Shown: positions 34,373 through 45,502 of the stretch, piece after piece
How the letters are laid out: every line of letters begins with the position of its first letter
Numbering within the stretch: the first letter of the stretch is position 1
From: Melastoma dodecandrum
Lineage: Eukaryota > Streptophyta > Magnoliopsida > Myrtales > Melastomataceae
Length of the DNA: 64,000 bases
Reading direction: 5' to 3'
NCBI GenBank assembly: GCA_029817715.1
Contig: JARUPY010000607.1
Location: 1,178,001-1,242,000, forward strand
Program-made: the position numbers and the translations under genes
Notes under the pieces: model-generated
What the model saw: only the letters and a program-made list of their open reading frames with translations
Told to the model about the DNA's origin: nothing
Databases searched by the model: none

Positions 34373-37327
34373 TGGCGCAGATCGTGTTGCACGGGACTCT
34401 CCATGCCACCATCTGTGAGATTGACAGGCTTCACTCCCGTGGCCCTGCCAAGGTCTTCCGTAAGGTTAGTGTTAATCCCCTCTCGTTCGTGTCTAGGCGC
34501 TGGATACTACCAGTCGTCGTCGATTTTATCTGTTTGTGGGGTAGTTTTCGAGATTTTTGTACTTCTCGTGATTTTGGCGTTTCTGTTGTTATTTGTTTAT
34601 CTACTTGTTTTGGCTCGCTGTTGAGCTAGTAGTTAAAATGGTTTCTGGTAGATCTGCTCTGCAGATCGACTGTGTTTGTAGTATGTTGTGATCGTGCGTT
34701 CATCATTCGGAAGCGGTGAGATGGATATACGTAGCGGATGTGAACTGATTCCAACTGCGGAGTCCCGGACTCAGATCCTGTCTCTGTTTTCTGTTTTGCT
34801 GGTCTCGAGTTGATCTGATGTTGGACATGCAATGCGGGGACCTAATTTACTTGATCTTGTCTTGATGAAGTTTCCTTGTTTCGGTTTGATGATGTAGCTG
34901 ATGGGAAGCATCGAGGAGGCTGTGGGGCTCGGGAAAGGCGCGATGAAGCTCTATGCTACTATTGATCTTGAGAAAGCGAGAGTCGGACGTACCAGGATAA
35001 TCCACAATGAACCCTCAAACCCCCGGTGGTACGAGTCCTTCCACATCTACTGTGCCCATCAGACTTCGGACGTTGTGTTCACCATAAAGGATGAGGACCC
35101 CATCGGCGCGTCCGTCATCGGCAGGGCATATGTCCCTGTGAGTGAAATCCTGGACGGGGAAGAGATAGACAGGTGGGTTGAGATCTTGGACGATGACAAG
35201 AAGCCCATCCATGGTGGGTCGAAGATCCATGTGAAGCTTCAGTACTTTGACATTGCCAAGGATCGTAACTGGGGCCATGGGATTCGTAGCTCGAAGTTCC
35301 CCGGTGTACCGTACACGTTCTTCTCGCAGAGACAGGGCTGTAAGGTTACCCTTTTCCAGGACACACACGTTCCGGATAATTTCATCCCACAAATTCCTCT
35401 CGCAGGCGGCAAGCTCTACGAGCCGCACAGGTGTTGGGAAGTTATATTCGATGCGATCACCAATGCGAAGCATTTGATATATATAACGGGATGGTCGGTG
35501 TACACTGAGATCACGCTGGTAAGGGACACAAGGCGGCCGAAGCCTGGGGGAGATATCACCCTTGGTGACCTGCTCAAGAAGAAGGCAAGTGAGGGCGTTC
35601 GGGTACTGATGTTGGTTTGGGATGACAGAACATCTGTTCCTTTACTGAAGAAGGACGGCCTGATGGGAACCCACGATGAGGAAACCTTCCATTTCTTTGA
35701 GAAGAGCGAGGTTCACTGTGTTTTATGTCCGAGGAATCCTGATGATGGGCAAAGCATCGTCCAGGACCTGGAGATTTCTACCATGTTCACACATCACCAG
35801 AAGATTGTGGTTGTTGACAGTGAGATGCCGGAGCAGGGCTCACAGATGAGGAGGATCGTGAGTTTTGTTGGTGGGATTGATCTATGCGATGGGAGATATG
35901 ATACCCAGTTCCATTCCCTGTTCAGGACCCTCGACACGGCCCACCATGATGATTTCCATCAGCCAAACTTTGCTGGAGCTTCGATCGAGAAAGGGGGTCC
36001 ACGGGAGCCCTGGCACGATATCCACTCCCGTCTCGAAGGGCCCGTCGCTTGGGATGTTCTGTACAATTTCGAGCAACGGTGGAGAAAACAAGGTGGCAAG
36101 GATCTTCTTCTTCCGCTCCGGGAGCTCTCCGATGTATTCATCCCCCCTTCACCTGTAATGTATCCTGACGATCCGGAATCATGGCACGTTCAACTGTTCC
36201 GGTCTATTGATGGCGGGGCTGCTTTTGGCTTCCCGGAGACTCCCGAGGATGCAGCTCGAGCTGGACTCGTTAGTGGTAAAGACAATATCATCGACCGCAG
36301 CATTCAGGATGGCTATATCAATGCAATCCGGCGAGCGAAGAACTTCATCTACATTGAGAACCAGTACTTCCTCGGCAGCTCCTTCGATTGGGCCCCAGAT
36401 GGGATAAAGCCTGAGGACATCAACGCATTGCATCTCATTCCGAAGGAGCTCTCATTGAAGATAGTCAGCAAGATCGAGGCAGGGGAGAGGTTCTCCGTGT
36501 ATATTGTTGTCCCAATGTGGCCGGAGGGTGTTCCGGAGAGCGGCTCAGTCCAGGCAATCCTCGATTGGCAGAGGCGTACGCTGGACATGATGTACAAGGA
36601 TATTGTCCAGGCTCTTAGGACCAAAGGAATCGAGGAAGATCCTCGGAACTACTTGACCTTGTTCTGTCTAGGGAACCGCGAAGTGAAGGGAAGTGGTGAG
36701 TACGAGCCTTCCGAGAAGCCCGAACCCGACACAGACTATGAGAGAGCCCAGCAGAATCGCCGGTTCATGATATATGTCCACGCGAAAATGATGATCGGTA
36801 AGTTTGAAGCTCTTTTGTTAAACGAGTGTCACATCCGATGGTTTTTTCTTGAAATTGTTAGTTACTATCATCTGAATTCTTGGTCTTTTCCAGTCGACGA
36901 CGAGTACATTATCATCGGATCTGCCAATATCAACCAGAGGTCGATGGACGGGGCCCGGGACTCAGAGATTGCCATGGGAGCCTACCAGCCACACCAGCTC
37001 TCACTTCACGAGCCTGCTCGTGGTCAGATCCACGGTTTCCGGATGGCCTTATGGTATGAGCACCTTGGGATGCTGGACGACTCGTTTCTCCAGCCCGAGA
37101 GCATGGAATGCATCCAGACCGTAAACCAGATCGCCCAAAAGTACTGGGACCTGTACTCGAGCGAAACTCTAGAGCACGACCTGCCAGGTCACCTGCTCCG
37201 TTACCCGATCGGGGTCTCGGCGGATGGCGAGGTGACGGAGCTGCCGGGGATGGAGCATTTCCCTGACACCAAGGCACGTGTGCTTGGCACGAAATCCGAC
37301 TACATGCCTCCAATCCTCACCACCTGA
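34372..37327 (+). CDS. Phospholipase D alpha, three coding exons, 808 residues
   Basis: It hydrolyses phosphatidylcholine and other phospholipids to phosphatidic acid and a head group; PLD-alpha acts in stress, abscisic-acid and wound signalling. Coding exons: 34372-34464, 34898-36797, 36894-37327, joined in frame; 808 residues is the normal alpha length. The N-terminal C2 domain binds calcium and lipid ([20 protein letters not shown] at its start). Both HKD catalytic motifs are intact: H331-x-K333-x4-D338 (HQKIVVVD) and H659-x-K661-x4-D666 (HAKMMIVD). The second HKD is split by the last intron inside its Val codon. That 96-bp intron (36798-36893) has no stop in frame, so a plain ORF search runs through it; family conservation ([23 protein letters not shown]) shows it is an intron. 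Start chosen by the canonical MAQ N-terminus. Confidence 0.96.
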
Positions 37328-38395
37328 GCGGGGAATGATGTAGCGGGGAATGGCGAAGGTTTTTGTTTTGTGGAAGAAGAGCTCCACCTCCTCCCTCGGT
37401 TGTGCAATGCTTGTTGTTTCATATAACTTCATAGAGTGCGCGCTGATGAATAATGTCTGTGAGATTTCGTATTTTCTCTCCTTGCTTAATAGAAACATTT
37501 TGCGTACGAAATGCGAAATATCAAGTATTTGGATCAAACCCATAACTTTGAAGAGTGAGTTGACCCCCCGTGTTTCATTTCATCCGTGACCGACGACTCG
37601 TTAGTTTGTGATGGGGGCAGATGTTTCAAAGGTTGTTTGTGCAATGACTTGTCAAAAGAGTAAAACATGTCCTCCTTCGTCTGAACACCCCCTCGACACA
37701 TTTTGGGAATTTGAACAGCTTAGTGCGTGTTTGGTTCTCCAAAGTTTCCTACTCATTTCATCTTTAAAAAAAAAAAGGTATTTGATGAGTCTCAACAAAG
37801 AAGGCGTGGTGAATGGCCGATGGACTAAGAGGGGTCTCGAAAGGCGCTGAGAGAAGAAGGGCTGAGCAAGTACGGGGCTGGAGGCAGGGAAGAGAAACGG
37901 CGGAGCTGAGGGGTCTCCAAAGGGGCGAGGAGAAGAGGGGTTAGGCTGGGGAGGAGTGGCGAGGTTAACGAGTCTCGGAGGGCGCGAGGAAGGGGGCTGG
38001 GCAAGGGCGGAGGTAGAAGGGGGGAAATGAAGTGGCGGGGCTGAGTTGAGGGAGCTGGAGGAAAAACGTCTTCTCTTAGTTTTCATTTTCATTTAAAGTA
38101 GGATGAGTTGGAAATTTTCATCAACCAAACAGGCTCTTTGCGTCCACACGAATTTTCCCTCCCCCCTCCGCGTTCAGACACCAAAAAGGAAGCATCCAGA
38201 CCAGACACGTCGGCCTTGTTTTATCCAACCAAAGAAGACGTTCCTTCTAGATGCTCTTGGATTATAATATCGGGCGACACTAAATCCAATTAATTAAAAT
38301 AAAAATTTAAATAATAATATCAATTGATGGCCTGCTTCTTGGTCGTATCTTAGGCCCAATGGGAATTAGTAAAATAAAACAATAAAAAATTGGGT
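37328..38395. other. PLD 3' flank and intergenic
   Basis: The first few hundred bases are probably the PLD 3' UTR. A G-rich block (about 37800-38060), reading as chance Pro/Ser-rich ORFs on the minus strand, follows. No gene is recognised. Confidence 0.45.
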
Positions 38396-38404
38396 GACCT
38401 TTTC

Positions 38405-39290
38405 TGAAGCGGCTAATGTGCCGTGAACGACATCTTACGTGAGGTGTACTAATTTCGACCCCGATTTAGTACAATGTACTAACTCGGTTTGTACATTTTG
38501 AAATTACTAATGATGTACTAACACTGTAGTTAGTACAGTGTACTAAGTGGTACTGTTCTTGTACTAGTAATGATTAGTACAGTGTACTAATGAGAACTGT
38601 TCTTGTACTAGTAATGTACAAGTGTACTAGTTGGTACGAAACAGGAACAGTAATCGTTAGTACACTGTACATATGTACACTGTACTAGTGTACTAGTTGG
38701 TACGAAACAGGAACAGTAATCGTTAGTACACTGTACATATGTACACTGTACTAGTGTACTAGTTGGTACGAAACAGGAACAGTAATCGTTAGTACAGTGT
38801 ACATATGTACACTGTACTAGTGTACTAGTTGGTACGAAACTAGAACAGTAATCGTTAGTACAGTGTACATATGTACACTGTACTAGTGTACTAGTTGGTA
38901 CGAAACGGGAACAGTGACGGTTAGTACACTGTACATATGTACAGTGTACTAGTGTACTAGTTGGTACAAAACAGGAACAGTAATCGTTAGTACAGTGTAC
39001 ATATGTACAGTGTACTAGTGTACTAGTTGGTACGAAACAGGAACAGTAATCGTTAGTACAGTGTACATATGTACAGTGTACTAGTTGGTACGAAACAGGA
39101 ACAGTAATCGTTAGTACACTGTACATATGTACACTGTACTAGTGTACTAGTTGGTACAAAGCAGGAACAGTAACAGTTAGTACATTGTACATATGTACAG
39201 TGTACAAGTGTACTAATTGGTACGAAGCAGGAACAGTAATCGTTAGTACAGTGTACATATGTACACTGTACTGGTGTACTATTGGAAAAC
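38405..39290 (+). repeat. Left terminal inverted repeat of the MULE, with ~66-bp array
   Basis: About 80 bp of unique end is followed by roughly ten tandem units of about 66 bp. Each unit contains a palindrome of the type TGTACATATGTACA, then ACTAGTGTACTAGTTGGTAC and GAAACAGGAACAGTAATCGT. Units vary by single bases; one is shorter. Confidence 0.85.
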
Positions 39291-39752
39291 AGTTATTTAT
39301 TGTACGATGAACTAACTACAGTATTAGTACATTACTAGTAAATGTGAAATGTACTAAACAGGTACTGTTTACTCCTTCCGTGCCTCATTCCGTACCTGCC
39401 ATGATAGTGATATTATCAATTTGCCCCTAACGACGGCTTCCAATAATAAATCCATTTTTCTTCTCCTTTCACGGCCACACAGCATCATCTCCTTTCGGCT
39501 GGTATGTTGGCGGATCACAACGAGATTATAATAGAAGGTCTTCACCCGGGAAGTTAATGCCATCAGTCAGAACGGTTGACGTCCCCCCATGTTCTTTGGA
39601 TGTGGTTGGTGGGGAATATTAAAGTTTAAACTCCTGGAGGTGGATAAAATCGGCTGATGCAGAAACCCTTGGTAATCTCACAAGCATTCCGAGATGAACC
39701 TGCAGGCGCCTGATCCTGTGGCCGGGCAATATTGGCTTGGGGTTTTCCATAT

Positions 39753-40313
39753 ATGGCATCCGACGACGATACGGCGGAGTTTTTGATGATCATTTCGGGT
39801 ATGACAGAGGAAAAGCTTATGGAGTCGACATTCCATTCCGCAGTGGAGGTGGAACAACTTTTTAGGATGTACGGGTTAGTTCACGGATTTTCTACTCGGA
39901 AAAGGGACATAAGACGTAGGCGAGACGGGGAGTCTGTAATGCATAGTTGGGTTTGCTCGCGCGAGGGCCTTCCGAGACGTAGGTCCATCACGAATCTGCC
40001 ATCGCAGGTTAGGGCGTCGACGAGGACGGGCTGCCCATGTGGAGTTAGAACCACTATAGATTGTAATGGCCGATGGAGCATCGTGGCAGCGAATTTGAAG
40101 CACAATCACGAGTTGGTGCCTGGGCCTCTGTCATGTTTCATGCGCGAGCGTCGATCCGTGACGGACGAGGACATGGCTATCGTGAAGAGAATGTTTAGCG
40201 TGGGCTTCAGGCAGTGCGAAATCATAACTCAAAGTCCAACTAAGTACACAACAATATTCAACACAGAAGCAGCTTCACTCACGGTAAGCAGGTGTACGCA
40301 TCCGCCTATGTAA
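39753..40313 (+). pseudogene. FAR1-type DNA-binding fragment of a MULE transposase
   Basis: From ATG 39753 the reading shows a FAR1 DNA-binding domain: FHSAVEVEQLFRMYGLVHGFSTRKRDI, WVCSREG, TGCPC and LKHNHEL, giving the Cys/His zinc ligands. It is the head of FAR1-related transposases. At about 40230 it runs into antisense sequence of the opposing gene, and the DDE catalytic and SWIM domains are absent. It cannot be a working transposase. It may still bind DNA if expressed. Confidence 0.75.
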
Positions 40314-41090
40314 CGCGCCGCCCTTTTCCCTTGGAATGTCCTCACACTTTCGCACAACATGTCTAACATGTGGGTCGCCCAATCGAAGGTTATGATCGAA
40401 CCTGTATCACTTGTTGCCAGTAGATATCCCCTTGGGATGTCAAAGGCTGTGCCCGGGCAAAGGTAGCATCCCAGGATGAATAGTACTAACTCCGCTTTGA
40501 ACAATTCGTCCGTGTCCTGCCTGTCGCGTAACTTATCCTCCACAGACTTCATGGAAATTCTTCCGAGTTTTATGTGCTCGCGTAGCTCAGGGTGAACATT
40601 CTCCAGAGACCCTTTCATCGGCACGGGAAGTCCGGTGCAACGAACCCCCAATATCGCTTCAATATCGGCAGGTCTGAACTTGTGCTCCACGTCGTCAATG
40701 ACCATGACACGCCTCGAAGAGTCGAAAGTTCTCAAGCATTGTCGCAGCGCTCGGTGGTTCATGTTCCTACTTGCCAAGTGAAGCAGCCCCTCGAAGCCCA
40801 TCTCCGTGACAACTGCCTTCCGCTGTTCGTCGAATGAATTAAACAAAGCCCACAACTTCTTCGGGCTGCAGCGGGTGAAAATGTATTCCTAACACAATAC
40901 CGGACGGGGTTAGCAAAAAACATTAAGGCTACTCTAACACCCGGGTTTGCTGAGAACGGGACCTCACCTTATCCTGGGGAGGTGATGACTTCGGAGGTTT
41001 ACTAGCTGACTGAGGCGTCGCATCGCCTCCGAAGTCTTCATTGTCGAAATCCTCGCGAATCTCTGGCTCCTCCATTTCCATCACTGACAT
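40283..41090 (-). pseudogene. Truncated transposon-associated ORF (Ulp1/plant-mobile-domain family N-terminus)
   Basis: Two minus-strand exons, 40968-41090 and 40283-40888, join in phase. Exon 1 is acidic (MSVMEMEEPEIREDF start). Exon 2 begins EYIFTRCSPKKLWALFNSF and contains AVVTEMGFEGLLHL, EAILGVRCTGLPVP, ELVLFILGCYLCPG and RAARYIGGCVHLLT. This wording is typical of the N-terminal region of transposon-carried proteins that often end in a Ulp1-like (C48) protease or plant mobile domain. A perfect donor (GTGAGT) follows the last codon, but no downstream exon or protease domain is present before the FAR1 fragment. The 3' half has been lost. Confidence 0.6.
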
Positions 41091-41719
41091 ACCCAAACCA
41101 GCAAAGGGGATCAATCGTTGCGCAGTCACGACGCACCAGCCTACTACACAATCAAAGCCGAGACACCGAAATCGGACTGGCGCAATCCCTACCCACAACC
41201 AAAGCCAGACACCCAAGCCGTAACCCCCGGCACAACGGGACCAGACAACCCCGACCGAAAACCCGTGCGACCCCCCACCACAAACCCATACAACATCTTA
41301 AGAAACGGGTCGCATAAATCCTAAATCACAAACCCACAAATCCTAACGGTACTAACCCTAAACCCATCCCGCTGAACCCATTACAATCCCATTCCCTCCC
41401 CCGCATACCCACCAACTTACCTTTCAGTCGACGCAGGGTTCCGGGTGCACGAAAGCGCAGACCGGATTCGACCTCGAGGCTTTGAAGAATCGATCTTTGG
41501 GGAGTTGTATCTGCGAGATTATGACGAGGCTTCGTGGGGAAGTCACCAAGACAACAGGCGGATGGGTATGTCCAAAATGGTAAATTCACGCCCAGCATTA
41601 GGTTTGGTTTCTGGTTCGGTTATATTAGTACTGAACTACCAAATGAACCGGTTACCATTCGTACGTACCGACAATTTTCGTAAGTACTAATTACTAATGG
41701 TGTACCCATGACAGTGTTA

Positions 41720-42605
41720 GTACATGTTACTGTTCCTGCTTCGTACCAACTAGTACACTAGTACAGTGTACTAACGATTACTGTTCCTGTTTCGTACCAA
41801 CTAGTACACTAGTACACTGTACATATGTACACTGTACTAACGATTACTGTTCCTGTTTCGTACCAACTAGTACACTAATACACTGTACATATGTACACTG
41901 TACTAACGATTACTGTTCCTGTTTCGTACCAACTAGTACATTAGTACACTGTACTAATGATTACTGTTCCTGTTTCGTACCAACTAGTACACTAGTACAC
42001 TGTACATATGTACACTGTACTAACGATTACTGTTCCTGTTTCGTACCAACTAGTACACTAGTACACTGTACATATGTACAGTGTACTAACCGTCACTGTT
42101 CCTGTTTCGTACCAACTAGTACACTAGTACATTGTACATATGTACACTGTACTAACGATTACTATTCCAGTTTCGTACCAACTAGTACACTAGTACAGTG
42201 TACATATGTACACTGTACTAACGATTATTGTTCCTGTTTTGTACCAACTAGTACACTAGTACAGTGTACATATGTACAGTGTACTAACGATTACTGTTCC
42301 TGTTTCGTACCAACTAGTACACTAGTACAGTGTACATATGTACAGTGTACTAACGATTACTGTTCCTGTTTCGTACCAACTAGTACACTTGTACATTACT
42401 AGTACAAGAACAGTTCTCATTAGTACACTTTACTAATCATTACTAGTACAAGAACAGTACCACTTAGTACACTGTACTAACTACAGTGTTAGTACATCAT
42501 TAGTAATTTCAAAATGTACTAACCGAGTTAGTACATTGTACTAAATCGGGGTCGAAATTAGTACACCTCACGTAAGATGCCGTTCACGGCACATTAGCCG
42601 CTTCC
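41720..42605 (-). repeat. Right terminal inverted repeat of the MULE
   Basis: An inverted copy of the left arm with roughly ten or eleven ~66-bp units holding the same TGTACATATGTACA palindromes. The last 75 bp are nearly identical to the left end in reverse complement. Confidence 0.85.
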
Positions 42606-42614
42606 GACCTTTTC

Positions 42615-43010
42615 GTACCGCCCACGGGAAGTTCGGGGGAGCCTTTTTCTTGTTAGATGGTCGACCCATAAGTAAAAATGGGCGGCTGGTTGTTTGTAAT
42701 GTTATTATATTTTTTCATGACAATACTTAATAATTAATAATTATTTTAAGTATAGAATTAAAATATTACTAAAAATATATTTGTGTCATAAATTTATTTA
42801 TTTTTCTAACTTAAGCAGAACCATGTATACTTCAGTTGCTGCACAACTTTTCTCATGGTAAGTAACAATCTTCTTCGATGAACATGTCGTTACACTTTAA
42901 GCTTATATCCTCTTTCTAGTGTGAGATATAGGTTATTGAAATGGCAGTTCATGTAATGTAGTTGTGCCCTGTGTGCATAGCTACCGGCACTTCTTTACCT
43001 GACCATGGAA
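42615..43010. other. AT-rich spacer between MULE and Copia element
   Basis: About 400 bp of AT-rich DNA between two transposons; nothing recognised. Confidence 0.5.
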
Positions 43011-43015
43011 GTGAC

Positions 43016-43502
43016 TGCTAAGATTTTGTGAACCGAAGTCGGTTAAATTGCGATTCGGAGAATATTAGATTCGCTCGTTATATATGAGAATATATCTCTC
43101 GGGGAATATATATTGGATGATATCTGATTATATCATATAATATATTTTTACCTGCCTGATTTTTTATATCTTTGGGGACATCTATTCTATAAATAGGTGT
43201 TGGTATACGATGCGAATGAAAGGATGAAATGAAGTAAATCCTTAGAGCATAGAAAAGGGATACACGAGTGCAAAGAGTACGGCGGTAAAAAAAGGGTTAT
43301 TTCTTACCGGAAAAGGTAGGTCGAGGGGGTTAGAGAGGGTCTCAACCTAAGTTTGTACTCCATTGAATGTAGTGAAATCTCGCCCATGGACGTAGGTTAT
43401 TGACCAAACCACGTAAATTATTTATCTCTTTATTTTTCGTTAACTTCCGATCAAGAAAGATCCAGTTCGACTCGCTTCCGAGGGCTTCCTCGTGTGCCAA
43501 CA
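43016..43502 (+). repeat. Left LTR of the small Copia element
   Basis: Starts TGCTAAG and ends CCAACA just before the primer site. TATAAATA at 43188-43195 is the likely promoter core. Confidence 0.8.
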
Positions 43503-43539
43503 ATTGGTATCAGAGCTTAATTATGCAGATTCGATATCC

Positions 43540-44595
43540 ATGGCTGGTGGCAAGTTTGAGATCGAGAAGTTGGATGGGAGCATGAATTTCGGCTTGTGGC
43601 AAGTCAAGATGAGGGCGCTATTGGTATAGGGTGAATTGGAGAAGACTCTTACAGATCAGTCAATGAGCGCTTCGAAGTTTACTTCTGACTAGTGGGAGGA
43701 GATGGATGCTAGAGCGTTATCGGCGATTCAGCTGTGTCTATCCAATGAGGTTCTGATGAACGTGCTCAAGGAGATGACAGCGGCCGGGATTTAGAATAGG
43801 CTGGAGAGTTTGTACATGACGAAGACTCTGAGCAACAAACTTCTTCTCAGATAAAGGTTTTTCATGCTCAGAATGGCGGAAGGTATGCCCGTTAAATCCT
43901 ACATGGATAATTGGTTGTGTGCAGATTTGGATTTGGAGAGGATCGGCGACAAGATCGATGGGGAGATCCAGGAAATGCTGCTGTTATGTTCATTGTCCCC
44001 TTCATACCAGAGTTTCAGGGAGACTTCTTGTATAGTAGAAGTGTTCTCACAGTTGACGAGGTACGGTCTGCCTTTTTATCAAAAGATTTGATTGATAAAG
44101 AGTTGACGGGTAAAGTAGGGCGACCGATGGCGGAGGCATTACCAATAGGCAGGACCAGAACCAATGGTAGCGACGGGGTAAGGTGCTCCCATTGTGGTAA
44201 AAAGAGACACATAAAGAAAAACTGCAAGAAACTGACAGGAAAGGATGGAGGATTGCAAGAGTTGGTGACGGTTGCTGTGTACACCAACGACAATGATGCC
44301 AGAGATGGAGATGTACTCATGGCTAGTGAGGTGCAGACTGTTGAAACCGAGTCGGAGAGCCCATCAAACGATGATTAGACTCTCGACTCAGGGAGTACTT
44401 TCCACATGAGTCCTCATAGGGCGATGTTCACTACATAATGTTCCACTGCAGGTGGAAAGGTACGCTTGGGCAATGGTCACAAGTGTAAGGTTGTAGGTGT
44501 GGGAACGGTTCGGCTCGGAATGAAGGATCGAATCGTGAGAGAGTTAGCAGGTGTCCAACATGTACTTGACATCACGAGAAATATATTTTCGTGAG
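43540..44595 (+). pseudogene. Broken Copia gag and protease start
   Basis: The reading starts MAGGKFEIEKLDGSMNFGLW, a standard Copia gag opening, but has several stops before 43860 and a frame change near 44030. A zinc knuckle (CSHCGKKRHIKKNC) is at about 44187-44228. Downstream, LDSGSTFHM (about 44380-44410) is the protease active-site region, and TRNIFS near 44590 ends the recognisable part. Confidence 0.75.
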
Positions 44596-44953
44596 TGTTT
44601 TAGAAGCCAAAGGGTACGAATTTTCTGCTTCAGGTGGATGACTGGGAGTCGATTGAAGGGCTTGTATGTGATGAGACGCGTCGTTGCTATTACCACTGTT
44701 GGGTCTTCTAGAAGGCGTCATGAACCTTTTAAGAGGAGTAATCAGTCATCGGAGAAACAGGGTAATAGGTCGCGAGTGTGAAAAAGCAAGAAGATGTGGG
44801 TAATCAAGTCCGTCGTGGAGGGACTTGGATGTTCCGTTGACTAGGCTCGTCGGAGCCTGGAGGAGAAGAAGGGAGATATTCACAATTAGTCTCAACCGGT
44901 ACATGGGTGACAATTGCTCAGACGTTCTATGGACTTCGGCCCAAGGTGGAGTT

Positions 44954-45497
44954 TGTTAAGATTTTGTGGACCGAAATCGGTTATATTGCGATTTGGAGAA
45001 TATTAGATTCGCTTGTTATATACGAATAAGAGCATATATCTCTTGGGGGAAATATATTGGGTGAAATCTGACTATATCACATAATATATTTACCTGTCAG
45101 ATTTTCGATATCTTTGGGGGCCATTTATTCTATAAATAGGTGTTGGTATATGAAGCGAATGAAAGGATGAAAGTTGACAAATCCTTAGAGTATAGAAGAG
45201 GGATACAAGAGTGCTGCGGTAAAGAAGAGGTGTGTGTTGGAGAAACACGGGAAACACTTCGGGGTTATTTCTTGCCGGGAAAGCGAGATCTAGTACTCGG
45301 GTAGGTCGAGGGGGTTAGAGACGGTCTCAACCTAAGTTTGTAGTCCATTGAATATAGTGAAATCTTCTTCTCCACCCGTAAACGTAGGTCGATTGACCGA
45401 ACCATATAAATTATTTGTCTCTTTATTTTTCGTTAACTTCCAATCAAGAATCGGATCTGGTTCGACTCACTTTCGAGGGCTTCCGCGTACGCTGAGA
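44954..45497 (+). repeat. Right LTR of the small Copia element
   Basis: Starts TGTTAAG after the purine-rich AAGGTGGAGTT. It is about 57 bp longer than the left LTR because of internal indels. Its last nine bases differ from the left LTR mostly by transitions and no longer end in CA. Confidence 0.75.
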
Positions 45498-45502
45498 GCG
45501 AC

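Larger units (their letters stand above)
38405..42605. mobile_element. Mutator-like DNA transposon (MULE), 4.2 kb, 9-bp target duplication
   Basis: The ends are inverted copies (left TGAAGCGGCTAATGTGCCGT; right end reversed GGAAGCGGCTAATGTGCCGT), flanked by the direct 9-bp duplication GACCTTTTC at 38396-38404 and 42606-42614. A 9-bp duplication and long terminal inverted repeats define Mutator-like elements. Inside lie a FAR1-type DNA-binding reading on the + strand and a spliced plant-transposon ORF on the - strand, meeting tail to tail. No complete transposase (DDE domain) is present, so it is non-autonomous. Confidence 0.9.
43016..45497 (+). mobile_element. Internally deleted Copia (Ty1) retrotransposon, 2.48 kb
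   Basis: Two LTRs (43016-43502 and 44954-45497) begin TG(C/T)TAAGATTTTGTG and share GAATATTAGATTCGCT, a TATA box and TCTCAACCTAAGTTTGTA. The primer site TGGTATCAGAGC (43505-43516, initiator Met tRNA) follows the left LTR. Candidate target duplications are GTGAC (43011-43015) and GCGAC (45498-45502), differing at one base. The inside has only a broken gag and the start of protease. Integrase, reverse transcriptase and RNase H are missing, so it could move only with help from a related element. Confidence 0.85.

Noticed and set aside
34901..37327. PLD as a single 808-codon ORF from 34901
   Set aside because: That reading includes the 96-bp last intron and omits the first exon. Family alignment supports three exons, which by coincidence also total 808 residues.
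38608..39126. 172-codon minus-strand ORF with repeating 'VPTSTLVHCTYVHCTND' units
   Set aside because: It is only the translation of the MULE terminal array; unit length happens to keep the frame open. No promoter or homologue is evident.
38500..42500. CRISPR-like appearance of the ~66-bp repeats
   Set aside because: The units are contiguous tandem copies without unique spacers, arranged as inverted arms of a transposon in a plant nuclear sequence.
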